A program made the position numbers and the translations under genes. Shown one piece after another: positions 1 through 5,607 of a stretch of DNA of 7,279 bases. Every line of letters starts with the position of its first letter. Position 1 is the stretch's first letter. Under the pieces are notes generated by a model. It had not been told where the DNA came from and searched no databases. It worked only from the letters and a program-made list of their open reading frames with translations. Source of the stretch: Frankiales bacterium (GTDB taxonomy: Bacteria > Actinomycetota > Actinomycetes > Mycobacteriales > Jatrophihabitantaceae); NCBI GenBank assembly GCA_025963265.1, contig JAOPUY010000169.1, positions 1-7,279 of the forward strand. Direction: 5' to 3'.

Positions 1-696
1 CGTCAGCCCCTCGCTGGGCAGCTCGCCGAGCCGTCGTCGGGTGAGCGGTTCGCCCTGCAACCGCAGGCCGATGCGGTTGCTGTGCTCGCCGACCTGCCAC
101 TCGGCGGCGGTCAGGGCGGCCAGGGCCCCGGCGGTGAACCAGTCGGCCCGCGGGCCAAGGCGGCAGGTCAACCAGAGCTCGGCCGGCGGCGCCGGGTAGG
201 GCGCGTAGTCGAGCGTCGCCGGCGCGCCGACCGGCGGCCCCACTGGGAGCACATCGCCCGTCTGCAGCGGGGCGGGCCCCAGACCCGAGAGCAGATCGGT
301 CGAACGGCTGCCTAGCACCGGCGCCGTCCGCACGCCGCCGGCCAGCGCCAAGTAGCTGCGCACACCGCGCTCGGCCCGGCCGAGCTCGACCGCCTGCCCG
401 GCGAGCACTCGTTGTGGCAGGCCGAAGTCGGCGGGTCGCCCGCCGATCCGCAGCGGAGCCGGCGCGCCCGTGAGGGCGATCGTGAGGTCATGGCTCACGC
501 GCAGCGCCACCCCGTCCACGGTCGTCTCCAACCCGGCGTAGCCCTCGGGATTGCCGACCAGCCGATTGGCCAGCCGCAACGCCGGCTCGTCCAGCGCGCC
601 GCTTCGGGGCACGGCCAAGTGGGCCAACCCGGTCCGTCCGAGGTCTTGGACGGTGGTGAGCGCGCCGCCTCGCAGCACCTCGAAGTGAGCGCTCAT
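1..696 (-). CDS. pxpC: 5-oxoprolinase subunit C (biotin-dependent carboxyltransferase-like, KipA/PxpC family), C-terminus cut by window edge
   Basis: PxpC is one of three subunits of the bacterial ATP-dependent 5-oxoprolinase (PxpABC), which opens 5-oxoproline to glutamate in the cytoplasm. The frame is open for 232 codons from the ATG at 696 to the window edge, against roughly 290-330 residues for the family, so the C-terminus is missing. Visible family signatures are VQDLGRTG (residues 16-23) followed by PRSGALDEPALRLANRLVGN (30-49), SYLALAGGV (114-122) with GSR and TDLLSGLGPAPLQTGDVLPV (133-152), LGPRADWF (180-187), SNRIGLRLQGEPL (205-217) and ELPSEGLT (225-232). The start codon overlaps the pxpB stop by one base (TGATG) and has no clear ribosome binding site, which points to translational coupling. 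Older annotations call such genes allophanate hydrolase subunit 2 or kinase inhibitor KipA; the adjacent pxpB favours 5-oxoprolinase. Motif recognition is from memory of the family. Confidence 0.93.
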   Translation of the reverse strand, partial: MSAHFEVLRGGALTTVQDLGRTGLAHLAVPRSGALDEPALRLANRLVGNPEGYAGLETTVDGVALRVSHDLTIALTGAPAPLRIGGRPADFGLPQRVLAGQAVELGRAERGVRSYLALAGGVRTAPVLGSRSTDLLSGLGPAPLQTGDVLPVGPPVGAPATLDYAPYPAPPAELWLTCRLGPRADWFTAGALAALTAAEWQVGEHSNRIGLRLQGEPLTRRRLGELPSEGLT

Positions 697-1331
697 CACC
701 GGATCGGCACGAATCGCACGCGGTCGCCGGGGAGCAGGTAGGCCGCCGGCTCGCGGGTCTCGTCCCAGATCGGCGTCGCGGTGTGCCCGATCAGCTGCCA
801 GCCGCCGGGGGAGGAGCGCGGGTAGATCCCGGTGTACTCGTCGGCCAGTCCGACCGCGCCGGCCGGGACCCGGGTTCGCGGCCGGTCCCGGCGTGGCAGC
901 CGAAGTTCCGGGGGTAGTCCTTCGAGGTAGGCGAAGCCCGGCGCGAAGCCGAGAAACGCGACGACAAACTCCAAGCTCGCGTGCCGTTGGACTGCCTGCG
1001 CCGGGCTGAGCTGCCAGTGGCGCGCGATCTCGGGGAGGTCCGGTCCGTCGTAGCGGGTCGGGATCGGTCGGACCTGATGCTCGCCGGCGGCGACCGGGGG
1101 CGATCGCCATTGCGGCAGCTCGCGGGCGAAGCGGGCTTGGTCGTCGAGGCGCTCGAAGCCGTCGAACAGGACGGTCCGCGCGGCCGGCACGATCTCCAAT
1201 TCGGCCGGCAGCACCCCCGCGTCCCGCCGGCGCAGCGCCTCGGCGTAACAGGCGGCCACCTCGGCGCCGGACGCGAACTCGGCCAACACCGCGTGCGCGC
1301 CAGCCAACCGCACGTCGACTACACCAGCCAT
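696..1331 (-). CDS. pxpB: 5-oxoprolinase subunit B (KipI/PxpB family)
   Basis: This 211-residue protein has the usual length of PxpB, the partner of PxpC in the ATP-dependent 5-oxoprolinase. Family signatures in order are HAVLAEF (residues 13-19), VPAARTVL (48-55), PTRYDGPDL (91-99), the very characteristic LGFAPGFAYLEGLP (127-140), and VPAGAVGLADEYTGIYPRSS (155-174) running into PGGWQLIG (175-182). These loops also define the CyaF/allophanate hydrolase subunit 1 family, which explains older names such as KipI. The ATG at 1331 is chosen because the family N-terminus (an irregular strand then GAHAVLAEF) begins directly after it and no in-frame ATG or GTG lies upstream in the gap. The ribosome binding site is poor; instead the ATG overlaps the TGA of a two-codon mini-ORF (see the repeat at 1337-1382). 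The gene ends inside the pxpC start. PxpA (LamB/YcsF) is not visible and may lie beyond position 1. Confidence 0.94.
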   Translation of the reverse strand: MAGVVDVRLAGAHAVLAEFASGAEVAACYAEALRRRDAGVLPAELEIVPAARTVLFDGFERLDDQARFARELPQWRSPPVAAGEHQVRPIPTRYDGPDLPEIARHWQLSPAQAVQRHASLEFVVAFLGFAPGFAYLEGLPPELRLPRRDRPRTRVPAGAVGLADEYTGIYPRSSPGGWQLIGHTATPIWDETREPAAYLLPGDRVRFVPIR

Positions 1332-1336
1332 CAGCC

Positions 1337-1382
1337 CATGCCCGTCAACAGACCATGCCCCGTCAACAGACCATGCCCGTCA
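1337..1382 (-). repeat. 17/18-bp tandem repeat forming a chain of mini-ORFs in the dipZ-pxpB gap
   Basis: On the plus strand, CATGCCCGTCAACAGAC (1337-1353) is followed at once by an 18-bp copy with one extra C (1354-1371) and an 11-bp partial copy (1372-1382). Read on the coding (minus) strand, the repeat contains short ORFs: MTGMVC-stop (1383-1363), MVC-stop (1356-1345) and MG-stop (1339-1331). The last TGA overlaps the pxpB ATG as TGATG. Gaps between each stop and the next ATG are 6, 6 and 5 bases, starting from the dipZ TGA. The duplication is seen directly; a role in passing ribosomes from dipZ to pxpB by reinitiation is inference. Confidence 0.85.
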
Positions 1383-1389
1383 TCGCCGA

Positions 1390-3168
1390 TCAGCCGAAGG
1401 TGAAGGAGTAGGCCTGAAGGCCGGGCGACAACGCGATCGTCACGCTGGACCGGCTCGCCGCGCCCTGTTGGGCGACCTGGTAGATGTCGGGCGCGCCGCT
1501 GACCGGATAGATGGTCCTCCGGCCGTCGAAGGTCGCGGTCAACGTGCCCGTCCCGCCGACGTCCAGGTAGACGTGGGCGGCGTCGAAGTTGAGGGTGATG
1601 CTCGCCCCGGCGCCGCTGGTGATCGTCTCCGGCGCCACCGTCCAGACGCCGGTCAGGTCGAAGGTGTCGGCCGGGACGGACTTGGTCGGCTGGTAGGTCC
1701 GGGTGCCGTTGGTGAGCAGGCCGTAGGCGTCGCCGGCGTAGCTGACGTCCTTGGTCGAACCCAGATACGTCTCTTGCGTCTGATCCTGGTTGGCCGGCGT
1801 CTGGTCGGCGACGTCGGTCGACTTGGGCAGCGCGACCCCAGGTGTGGCGGCGGTCAGCAGCTGCCGGATCAGGGACTCGGTCGTGCCGTAGTCGCCCTCG
1901 CCGATGGCCACGTGCCGGATCTGCCCGGTGGCGTCGATGAGGTACTCGGCCGGCCACGCCTCGTTGCTGAAGGCGTTCCAGGTCGTGTAATTGTTGTCGA
2001 TCGCCACTGGATAGGTGATGTGCAACCGCTTAGCGCCGGCCTCGACGTTGCTCGGCACGTGCTCGAAGGCGTACTCCGGGGTGTGGACGCCGATGACTTG
2101 CAACCCGGCCGCGTGATAGTCGGAGTACCAGGCCTCGACGTGCGGGATGGCGCGTTGGCAGTTGATGCAGGAGTAGGCCCAGAAGTCGACCAAGGTCACC
2201 TTGCCGGTGAGCGAGGCCGCGGCCAGCGGCGCGTCGTCGGGGGTGTTCAACCACTGCTGGATGCCGGAGATCGCGCCCGCCGGGCCGCAATCCTGCAGGA
2301 CGTCCGCCGGCTCCTGGGTGCACTGCTGCAACGACACGGTCTGCGGCTTGGCGAGCTTCGCGACCGCGCCGGAGTGGTCGATGGCCTTATTGAGGCTGGC
2401 CGTGTAGTCCGGCACGGCGCGCTGTAGCGCGTCGGTCACGTTGAAGGTCAGGGCGACGGCCAGGCCGATGACGAGGACTCCGGCGGCGGTTCGAACGCCG
2501 CGTTGCCGGCTCTGAAAGGCGCGGACCCGCTCGGCCACCCCGCGGCCGGCCAAGGCGAAGGCCAGCAGCGGGATCGCGGCCCCGATGGCGAAAGCGATCG
2601 TCAATGCGACGGTGCGGAGTCCGATGGTCCCGGTCGCGCCCGCCACCGTGATCGCCGCCAGCACCGGCCCGGCGCACGGCACATAGACCGCCCCCAGGGC
2701 CAGCCCGAGCACGAAGCCGCCGTGCTGGCCGCGCACCGGGCGCTGTCCGAGGCGGGCGAACGGTCGCTCGAGCAGGTGCTGCACGCGGGGGAACATCATC
2801 GCCACGCCCAGCAGCACGAGCACCACGAGTCCAGCCCAACGGATGCTGTCATCCGGGATCGGCAGCGCGTCCAACAGCGCAGTCCCGAGCAGGGTGAACA
2901 GGGCGAAGCTGATGGCCAGTCCGGCGACGATCAGGTAGGGGCGAGACCGCGGCGGTTGCGAGCCCCGCTGAGGTGCACCCTTACCCTGCTGAAGTGCACC
3001 CTGCTGAGGTGCACCCTGCTGAGGTGCGGGCGAGCCCACGTCGGTCGGCGTCCCGCCGCTGGCCTGTACCCCACCGCTGAGGAAAATGACCGGTAGGACC
3101 GGGAGCACACAGGGCGAGATCCCGGTGATCAGGCCGCCGACCAGCCCGATCAGCACCAGCGTGATCAA
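1390..3168 (-). CDS. dipZ: DipZ-like fused CcdA/DsbD transmembrane domain plus thioredoxin-like domain plus C-terminal beta-sandwich module
   Basis: This 592-residue membrane protein should carry electrons from cytoplasmic thioredoxin to an extracytoplasmic thiol-disulfide domain. Residues 1-33 form a first membrane helix with GISPCVLPVLP (Cys20). A low-complexity loop (about 34-77) follows, then helices near 78-100, 111-127, 152-178, 184-209 and 227-243. The second CcdA cysteine is Cys165 in YVPCAGPVL. An extracytoplasmic linker has Cys283 and Cys294. The TlpA/ResA-like thioredoxin domain (about 300-445) holds WAYSCINC (Cys334/Cys337) and the cis-proline motif EAWPAEYLID (Pro406). Residues about 467-592 are a beta-rich module (VYLDVGGTGTL, then LQAYSFTFG at the end) as in mycobacterial DipZ. 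The start is TTG, supported by GGGAGG five bases upstream and by the CcdA motif beginning at once. It diverges from the DUF1348 gene and precedes pxpB by 58 bases, so read-through is possible. The assignment rests on family memory. Confidence 0.93.
   Translation of the reverse strand: MITLVLIGLVGGLITGISPCVLPVLPVIFLSGGVQASGGTPTDVGSPAPQQGAPQQGALQQGKGAPQRGSQPPRSRPYLIVAGLAISFALFTLLGTALLDALPIPDDSIRWAGLVVLVLLGVAMMFPRVQHLLERPFARLGQRPVRGQHGGFVLGLALGAVYVPCAGPVLAAITVAGATGTIGLRTVALTIAFAIGAAIPLLAFALAGRGVAERVRAFQSRQRGVRTAAGVLVIGLAVALTFNVTDALQRAVPDYTASLNKAIDHSGAVAKLAKPQTVSLQQCTQEPADVLQDCGPAGAISGIQQWLNTPDDAPLAAASLTGKVTLVDFWAYSCINCQRAIPHVEAWYSDYHAAGLQVIGVHTPEYAFEHVPSNVEAGAKRLHITYPVAIDNNYTTWNAFSNEAWPAEYLIDATGQIRHVAIGEGDYGTTESLIRQLLTAATPGVALPKSTDVADQTPANQDQTQETYLGSTKDVSYAGDAYGLLTNGTRTYQPTKSVPADTFDLTGVWTVAPETITSGAGASITLNFDAAHVYLDVGGTGTLTATFDGRRTIYPVSGAPDIYQVAQQGAASRSSVTIALSPGLQAYSFTFG
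2964..3029 (-). repeat. 15-bp in-frame tandem repeat encoding the QQGAP/QQGAL loop of DipZ
   Basis: Four copies of a 15-bp unit close to CCTGCTGAGGTGCAC (plus strand) lie at 2964-2978, 2985-2999, 3000-3014 and 3015-3029, with a 6-bp in-frame insertion at 2979-2984. Period 15 keeps the dipZ frame and encodes PQQGA-PQQGA-LQQGKGA-PQRG, residues about 49-69, in the loop between the first and second membrane helices. The last copies differ by only one to three bases, suggesting recent expansion and likely length variation between strains. Confidence 0.85.
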
Positions 3169-3201
3169 GGCAGCCTCCCAGTAGCGTCTGTAGGCATCAT
3201 A
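3169..3201 (-). promoter_or_regulatory. putative dipZ -10 element and ribosome binding site
   Basis: On the minus strand TATGAT (3201-3196) matches the sigma-70-type -10 consensus at five of six bases. It would place a transcription start near 3190, giving a leader of about 20 bases. Within it GGGAGG (3179-3174) sits five bases before the TTG at 3168, which decides the non-ATG start. No good -35 hexamer is visible at the normal distance, so the promoter part is tentative while the ribosome binding site is strong. Confidence 0.5.
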
Positions 3202-3284
3202 GGAGCGGATGCCGTGGGAAGGCGGGGCGTCGGCTCCTTCGTCAGAACTTCATTGTTTCGTGAGATTTCACTGTCGCTGAGATT

Positions 3285-3288
3285 GGAG
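3285..3288 (+). promoter_or_regulatory. ribosome binding site of the DUF1348 gene
   Basis: GGAG lies seven bases before the ATG at 3296 and supports that start. The heptamer TGAGATT occurs twice just upstream (3261-3267 and 3278-3284), and GTGA-4-TCAC (3260-3271) forms a short inverted repeat. Either could be a regulator site, but both are short enough to be chance. I could not identify a convincing promoter for this gene. Confidence 0.6.
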
Positions 3289-3295
3289 TGCGCTC

Positions 3296-3757
3296 ATGTC
3301 CGAAGCGCGACCGCCGTTTCCGCCGTACACGCCCGAGACCGCCCGTCCCAAGGTGCAGGCCGCCGAGGACGCTTGGAACACTCGAGACCCGCAGCGGGTC
3401 AGCTTGGCCTACACCGTGGACTCGGTGTGGCGAAATCGTGACACCTTCATCACCGGGCGGGAGGAGATCATCCGATTCCTGACCGCCAAGTGGGAGCGGG
3501 AGCAGGATTACGTCCTACGCAAGAGCCTGTGGGGCTGCCTGGGCAATCGGATGGCCGTGCGCTTTCAGTACGAATGGCACGACGCGGCTGGCCAGTGGTG
3601 GCGCAGCTACGGCAATGAGCTGTGGGAGTTCGACGAGCTCGGGCTCATGGCGCGGCGGGAGGCCAGTATCAACGACGTCGCCATCTCGGCGGACGAGCGG
3701 CGCTACTTCGGGCCGCGGTCAGCCGAGGAGCACGGGATCGACATCCCGTTGCGTTGA
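3296..3757 (+). CDS. DUF1348 family protein (NTF2/SnoaL-like fold), function unknown
   Basis: This 153-residue soluble protein matches the DUF1348 family in length and pattern, a member of the NTF2-like (SnoaL-like) alpha+beta cone superfamily. Signatures are PPYTPETA (residues 9-16), [20 protein letters not shown] (26-45) with [18 protein letters not shown] (51-67), and a continuous core [20 protein letters not shown] (89-108) then [18 protein letters not shown] (110-127). The many conserved Trp, Arg and Asp residues line the cone pocket in this superfamily, but no substrate is established for DUF1348, and I assign none. There is no signal peptide or membrane segment. The ATG at 3296 has GGAG seven bases upstream. 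The gene stands alone: it diverges from dipZ across a 127-bp gap and is followed, 45 bases after its stop, by a strong terminator. A shared control region with dipZ is possible. Confidence 0.9.
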   Translation: MSEARPPFPPYTPETARPKVQAAEDAWNTRDPQRVSLAYTVDSVWRNRDTFITGREEIIRFLTAKWEREQDYVLRKSLWGCLGNRMAVRFQYEWHDAAGQWWRSYGNELWEFDELGLMARREASINDVAISADERRYFGPRSAEEHGIDIPLR

Positions 3758-3802
3758 GCGCGACCGTTGAGTGGGAGTCCCCTCGTGCCGGGCTGGGCCG
3801 TG

Positions 3803-3829
3803 AAAAGCGTCCCCGCGGGGACGCTTTTT
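3803..3829. terminator. rho-independent terminator, bidirectional
   Basis: AAAAGCGTCCCC and GGGGACGCTTTT form a perfect 26-bp palindrome (3803-3828, with GC at the centre), followed by one more T on the plus strand. The A-run and T-run at the two ends let it act on both strands. It ends the DUF1348 transcript and isolates the DUF222/HNH gene from it. No minus-strand gene ends close by, so action in the reverse direction is only potential. Confidence 0.92.
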
Positions 3830-3881
3830 CGGGTCACGAACGCTGTCAAAACTGGACAATGGACGTACGCGCCTGTGGCAC

Positions 3882-3890
3882 TTATCCACA
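3882..3890 (+). promoter_or_regulatory. perfect DnaA-box sequence TTATCCACA (first copy)
   Basis: The nine bases equal the classical DnaA-box consensus. The last five, CCACA, also pair with TGTGG at 3874-3878 as an inverted repeat with a 7-base spacer. The box lies 92 bases before the DUF222/HNH start codon. Binding by DnaA is inference; no AT-rich unwinding element, dnaA or dnaN gene is present, so this is not the chromosomal origin. Confidence 0.6.
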
Positions 3891-3911
3891 ACTTAATAGG
3901 ACGTTAGCCGG

Positions 3912-3920
3912 TTATCCACA
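3912..3920 (+). promoter_or_regulatory. perfect DnaA-box sequence TTATCCACA (second copy)
   Basis: This is an identical nonamer in the same orientation, exactly 30 bp (about three helical turns) from the first, so both sites face the same side of the DNA. It lies 62 bases before the DUF222/HNH start and is followed by CAGCA-4-TGCTG (3919-3932). The pair suggests a site for one protein bound cooperatively; that the protein is DnaA is inference. Confidence 0.6.
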
Positions 3921-3948
3921 GCAAGGCTGCTGACGGCAAGTTTTGCTC

Positions 3949-3976
3949 CTGACCTGTCAGAGGCCAGCTCTAGCTT
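3949..3976 (+). promoter_or_regulatory. putative leaderless promoter of the DUF222/HNH gene
   Basis: CTGACC (3949-3954) resembles a -35 element, and TAGCTT (3971-3976, pattern TAnnnT) a -10, with a 16-bp spacer. A start seven bases after the -10 falls on the A of the ATG at 3983. The gene has no ribosome binding site there, so a leaderless mRNA, common in actinobacteria, fits. A 12-bp inverted repeat CTGAC-CT-GTCAG (3949-3960) covers the -35 and could be an operator. All of this is inference from spacing and motif. Confidence 0.4.
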
Positions 3977-3982
3977 TCTCCC

Positions 3983-5485
3983 ATGACGACTTTCGCCGAT
4001 CGCCCCACGCTCGTCCGACCGCCCGATGCGCCGTCTCCGCCGGCCGAGACCACCGTCAGCGACGGCGGTGCGGTGAGCGCGGCCGCGGTGTTGTCTGAAC
4101 AGATTTGCGCGCTCGCCGCCCAGATCGACAACGCGACGGCCGAGCTCATCTGCCTGCTTGGCGAGTTTGACGCGGTCGAGGGTTGGTCGGGTTACGGCAT
4201 GAAGTCCTGTGCGCATTGGCTTTCCTGGAAGTGTCATATCGGCGCGCACGCCGCTCGCGAGCAGGTCCGGGTGGCCCGCGCCCTGCGCGATCTGCCCTTG
4301 CTGCGGGCAGAGTTCTGGGCTGGTCGGTTGTCCTACGCAAAGGTGCGTGCGCTGAGCAGAATCGCCGACTCGGACAGTGAGGCTGATCTGGTCGCATTGG
4401 CGCTGGCGGCGACCGCGGCCCAGGTCGAGAAGACGGTGTCGGGCTGGCGCCGCGCGGCCCCGTCGCTGGACGAGCCCGGCTCGGCCCGAGAGGCAGCCGA
4501 GCTGACTGCGGCCGAGCAGGCGAAGCGCGAGCTGTCCTGGCACTTCGACGACCACGGCATGTTGGTCGTGCGCGCTCGTCTTGGCTCGGACGAGGCCGCC
4601 GTGTTCCTCGCCGCCATCGAGCGCGCGCAAGAGACGCTGCAACGCAGCGATGCGAAACGCACCGCGCCGACGACTCTCACGCCGAATGCGGCTGACCCAG
4701 ACGACGCCGAGCCGGCTGAGGCCCGGCCGACCGCGCTTGACGGGTTGGTCGGCTTGGCTCGGGCGTTCGTCAACGGCGGAGCGCAGCGACGCACGGCGGA
4801 GGAGGAGATCAGCCGCCCGCCCAAGCACCATCTCATCGTTCAATTGGACGCGGCCGTGCTCCAGCGCGAGCTGAACGGCGGACTCGCGACCTACCGATCC
4901 GGCGGCGCTTTGACGAGCGAGCAGGCCCGCCGGCTGGCCTGTGACAGTCGATTGTCGGTCGTGCTCTTTCGCGGTCACGGCCGACGCCGCGAGATACTCG
5001 ACGCCGGTCGGGCCTCTCGGACCGTGCCGGTCGGGCTTCGGCGGGCGGCGGAGGCGCGCGACGGCGGCTGCGTGATGCCCGGGTGTCAGGAGACCCGGCC
5101 GTCTCACCTGCACGCCCATCACGTCTGGCACTGGGCCGATGGCGGCCCTACCTGCCTCGACAATGTGGTCATGTTGTGTTCGAAGCATCATCGCGCCGTC
5201 CACGAGGAGGGCCAGCGCGTCGAGCACGGCCCGAACGGTCTGGTCTTTCACAGCTCGGATGGGCAGCGGTTGGAGCCGGTGCCGTCGGCGCCGCGAGCTC
5301 GCGAAGGTTGGCTGGCGCGCCGGCCACCGCGGCCAGCGGACTGGCCGCAACCGCTCGCGGCCAGCGACATCCCCAGTTGGAAGGGCGAGCCCTACGACCT
5401 CGACTACATCCTGAGCACCCTGCTCAGCCGGTTGGCCCTTCGTCGACGGCAACGGGCCGACTTCCGGGAGCGGTTGGCCGCTTGA
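3983..5485 (+). CDS. DUF222 domain and HNH endonuclease-like protein (13E12 repeat family)
   Basis: This 500-residue protein has the two-part build of the actinobacterial 13E12 family. An N-terminal DUF222 region (about 35-300) includes LICLLGEFDAVEGW (55-68), a GYGMKSCAHWLSW stretch (70-82), REQVRVARAL-LP (92-105) and GRLSYAKVRALSRI (114-127). A low-complexity acidic segment lies at about 224-250. The C-terminal HNH module has CVMPGC (Cys363, Cys368), HLHAHHVWHWADGG (375-388), DN at 393-394 and LCSKHHRAVHE (398-408), giving the His-Asn-His set and a Cys-Cys/Cys-His zinc site, so it looks intact. No cellular role is established for the family; in M. tuberculosis such genes form the REP13E12 repeats. 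The start has no ribosome binding site. Third codon positions carry more T than in the SDR gene (a hand count of 38 codons gives about 74% against 89% GC), which fits later acquisition or weak expression. A C-terminal start-site error is unlikely. Confidence 0.92.
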   Translation: MTTFADRPTLVRPPDAPSPPAETTVSDGGAVSAAAVLSEQICALAAQIDNATAELICLLGEFDAVEGWSGYGMKSCAHWLSWKCHIGAHAAREQVRVARALRDLPLLRAEFWAGRLSYAKVRALSRIADSDSEADLVALALAATAAQVEKTVSGWRRAAPSLDEPGSAREAAELTAAEQAKRELSWHFDDHGMLVVRARLGSDEAAVFLAAIERAQETLQRSDAKRTAPTTLTPNAADPDDAEPAEARPTALDGLVGLARAFVNGGAQRRTAEEEISRPPKHHLIVQLDAAVLQRELNGGLATYRSGGALTSEQARRLACDSRLSVVLFRGHGRRREILDAGRASRTVPVGLRRAAEARDGGCVMPGCQETRPSHLHAHHVWHWADGGPTCLDNVVMLCSKHHRAVHEEGQRVEHGPNGLVFHSSDGQRLEPVPSAPRAREGWLARRPPRPADWPQPLAASDIPSWKGEPYDLDYILSTLLSRLALRRRQRADFRERLAA

Positions 5486-5500
5486 TCGGCTGGCCAAGCT

Positions 5501-5522
5501 GACAGGGGGTTCCCCACTTGTC
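5501..5522 (+). other. imperfect hairpin after the DUF222/HNH gene
   Basis: GACA (5501-5504) pairs with TGTC (5519-5522), and GGGG (5506-5509) with CCCC (5512-5515) around a TT loop. It lies 16 bases after the DUF222/HNH stop. There is no T-run, so it could be a weak terminator, part of the SDR leader or control region, or chance. Confidence 0.3.
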
Positions 5523-5550
5523 TCATCGGTGGCACTATCGGCCCGACGTG

Positions 5551-5573
5551 CTTCACCAAGGCGACCTTCACCA
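5551..5573 (+). repeat. 8-bp direct repeat CTTCACCA upstream of the SDR gene
   Basis: CTTCACCA occurs at 5551-5558 and again at 5566-5573, a 15-bp period, 35-57 bases before the SDR start. Short direct repeats in this place can be regulator sites, but no regulator gene is visible nearby and I see no clear promoter hexamers in the 122-bp gap. Confidence 0.35.
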
Positions 5574-5594
5574 CGAGACGACGAGTGGACGGAC

Positions 5595-5600
5595 GAGAGG
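5595..5600 (+). promoter_or_regulatory. ribosome binding site deciding the SDR start
   Basis: GAGAGG ends seven bases before the ATG at 5608. The frame is open further upstream from a TTG at 5518, but those 30 codons have no ribosome binding site and fall outside the SDR fold, so the shorter form is preferred. Confidence 0.7.
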
Positions 5601-5607
5601 TTCTGAC

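Noticed and set aside
1337..1382. A CRISPR-like or promoter-bearing repeat (TTGACG appears in each copy on the minus strand)
   Set aside because: There are no spacers between units, and no -10 element lies at a usable distance from either TTGACG.
1468..2427. A 319-codon open frame on the plus strand opposite dipZ
   Set aside because: Its composition is Gly/Val/Arg/Asp repeats without a domain, and the opposite strand holds the conserved thioredoxin and C-terminal parts of DipZ.
3841..3982. A replication origin, suggested by the two DnaA boxes
   Set aside because: There are only two boxes, no clear unwinding element, and no dnaA, dnaN or plasmid replication gene nearby.
3893..5497. A 534-codon open frame on the minus strand covering the whole DUF222/HNH gene
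   Set aside because: It is a shadow of a GC-rich coding strand: rich in Arg, Gly and Ala with no recognisable domain, while the plus strand encodes an intact DUF222/HNH protein.
5518..5607. A 30-codon N-terminal extension of the SDR from a TTG at 5518
   Set aside because: There is no ribosome binding site, and it lies outside the Rossmann fold; the ATG at 5608 has GAGAGG at the right distance.
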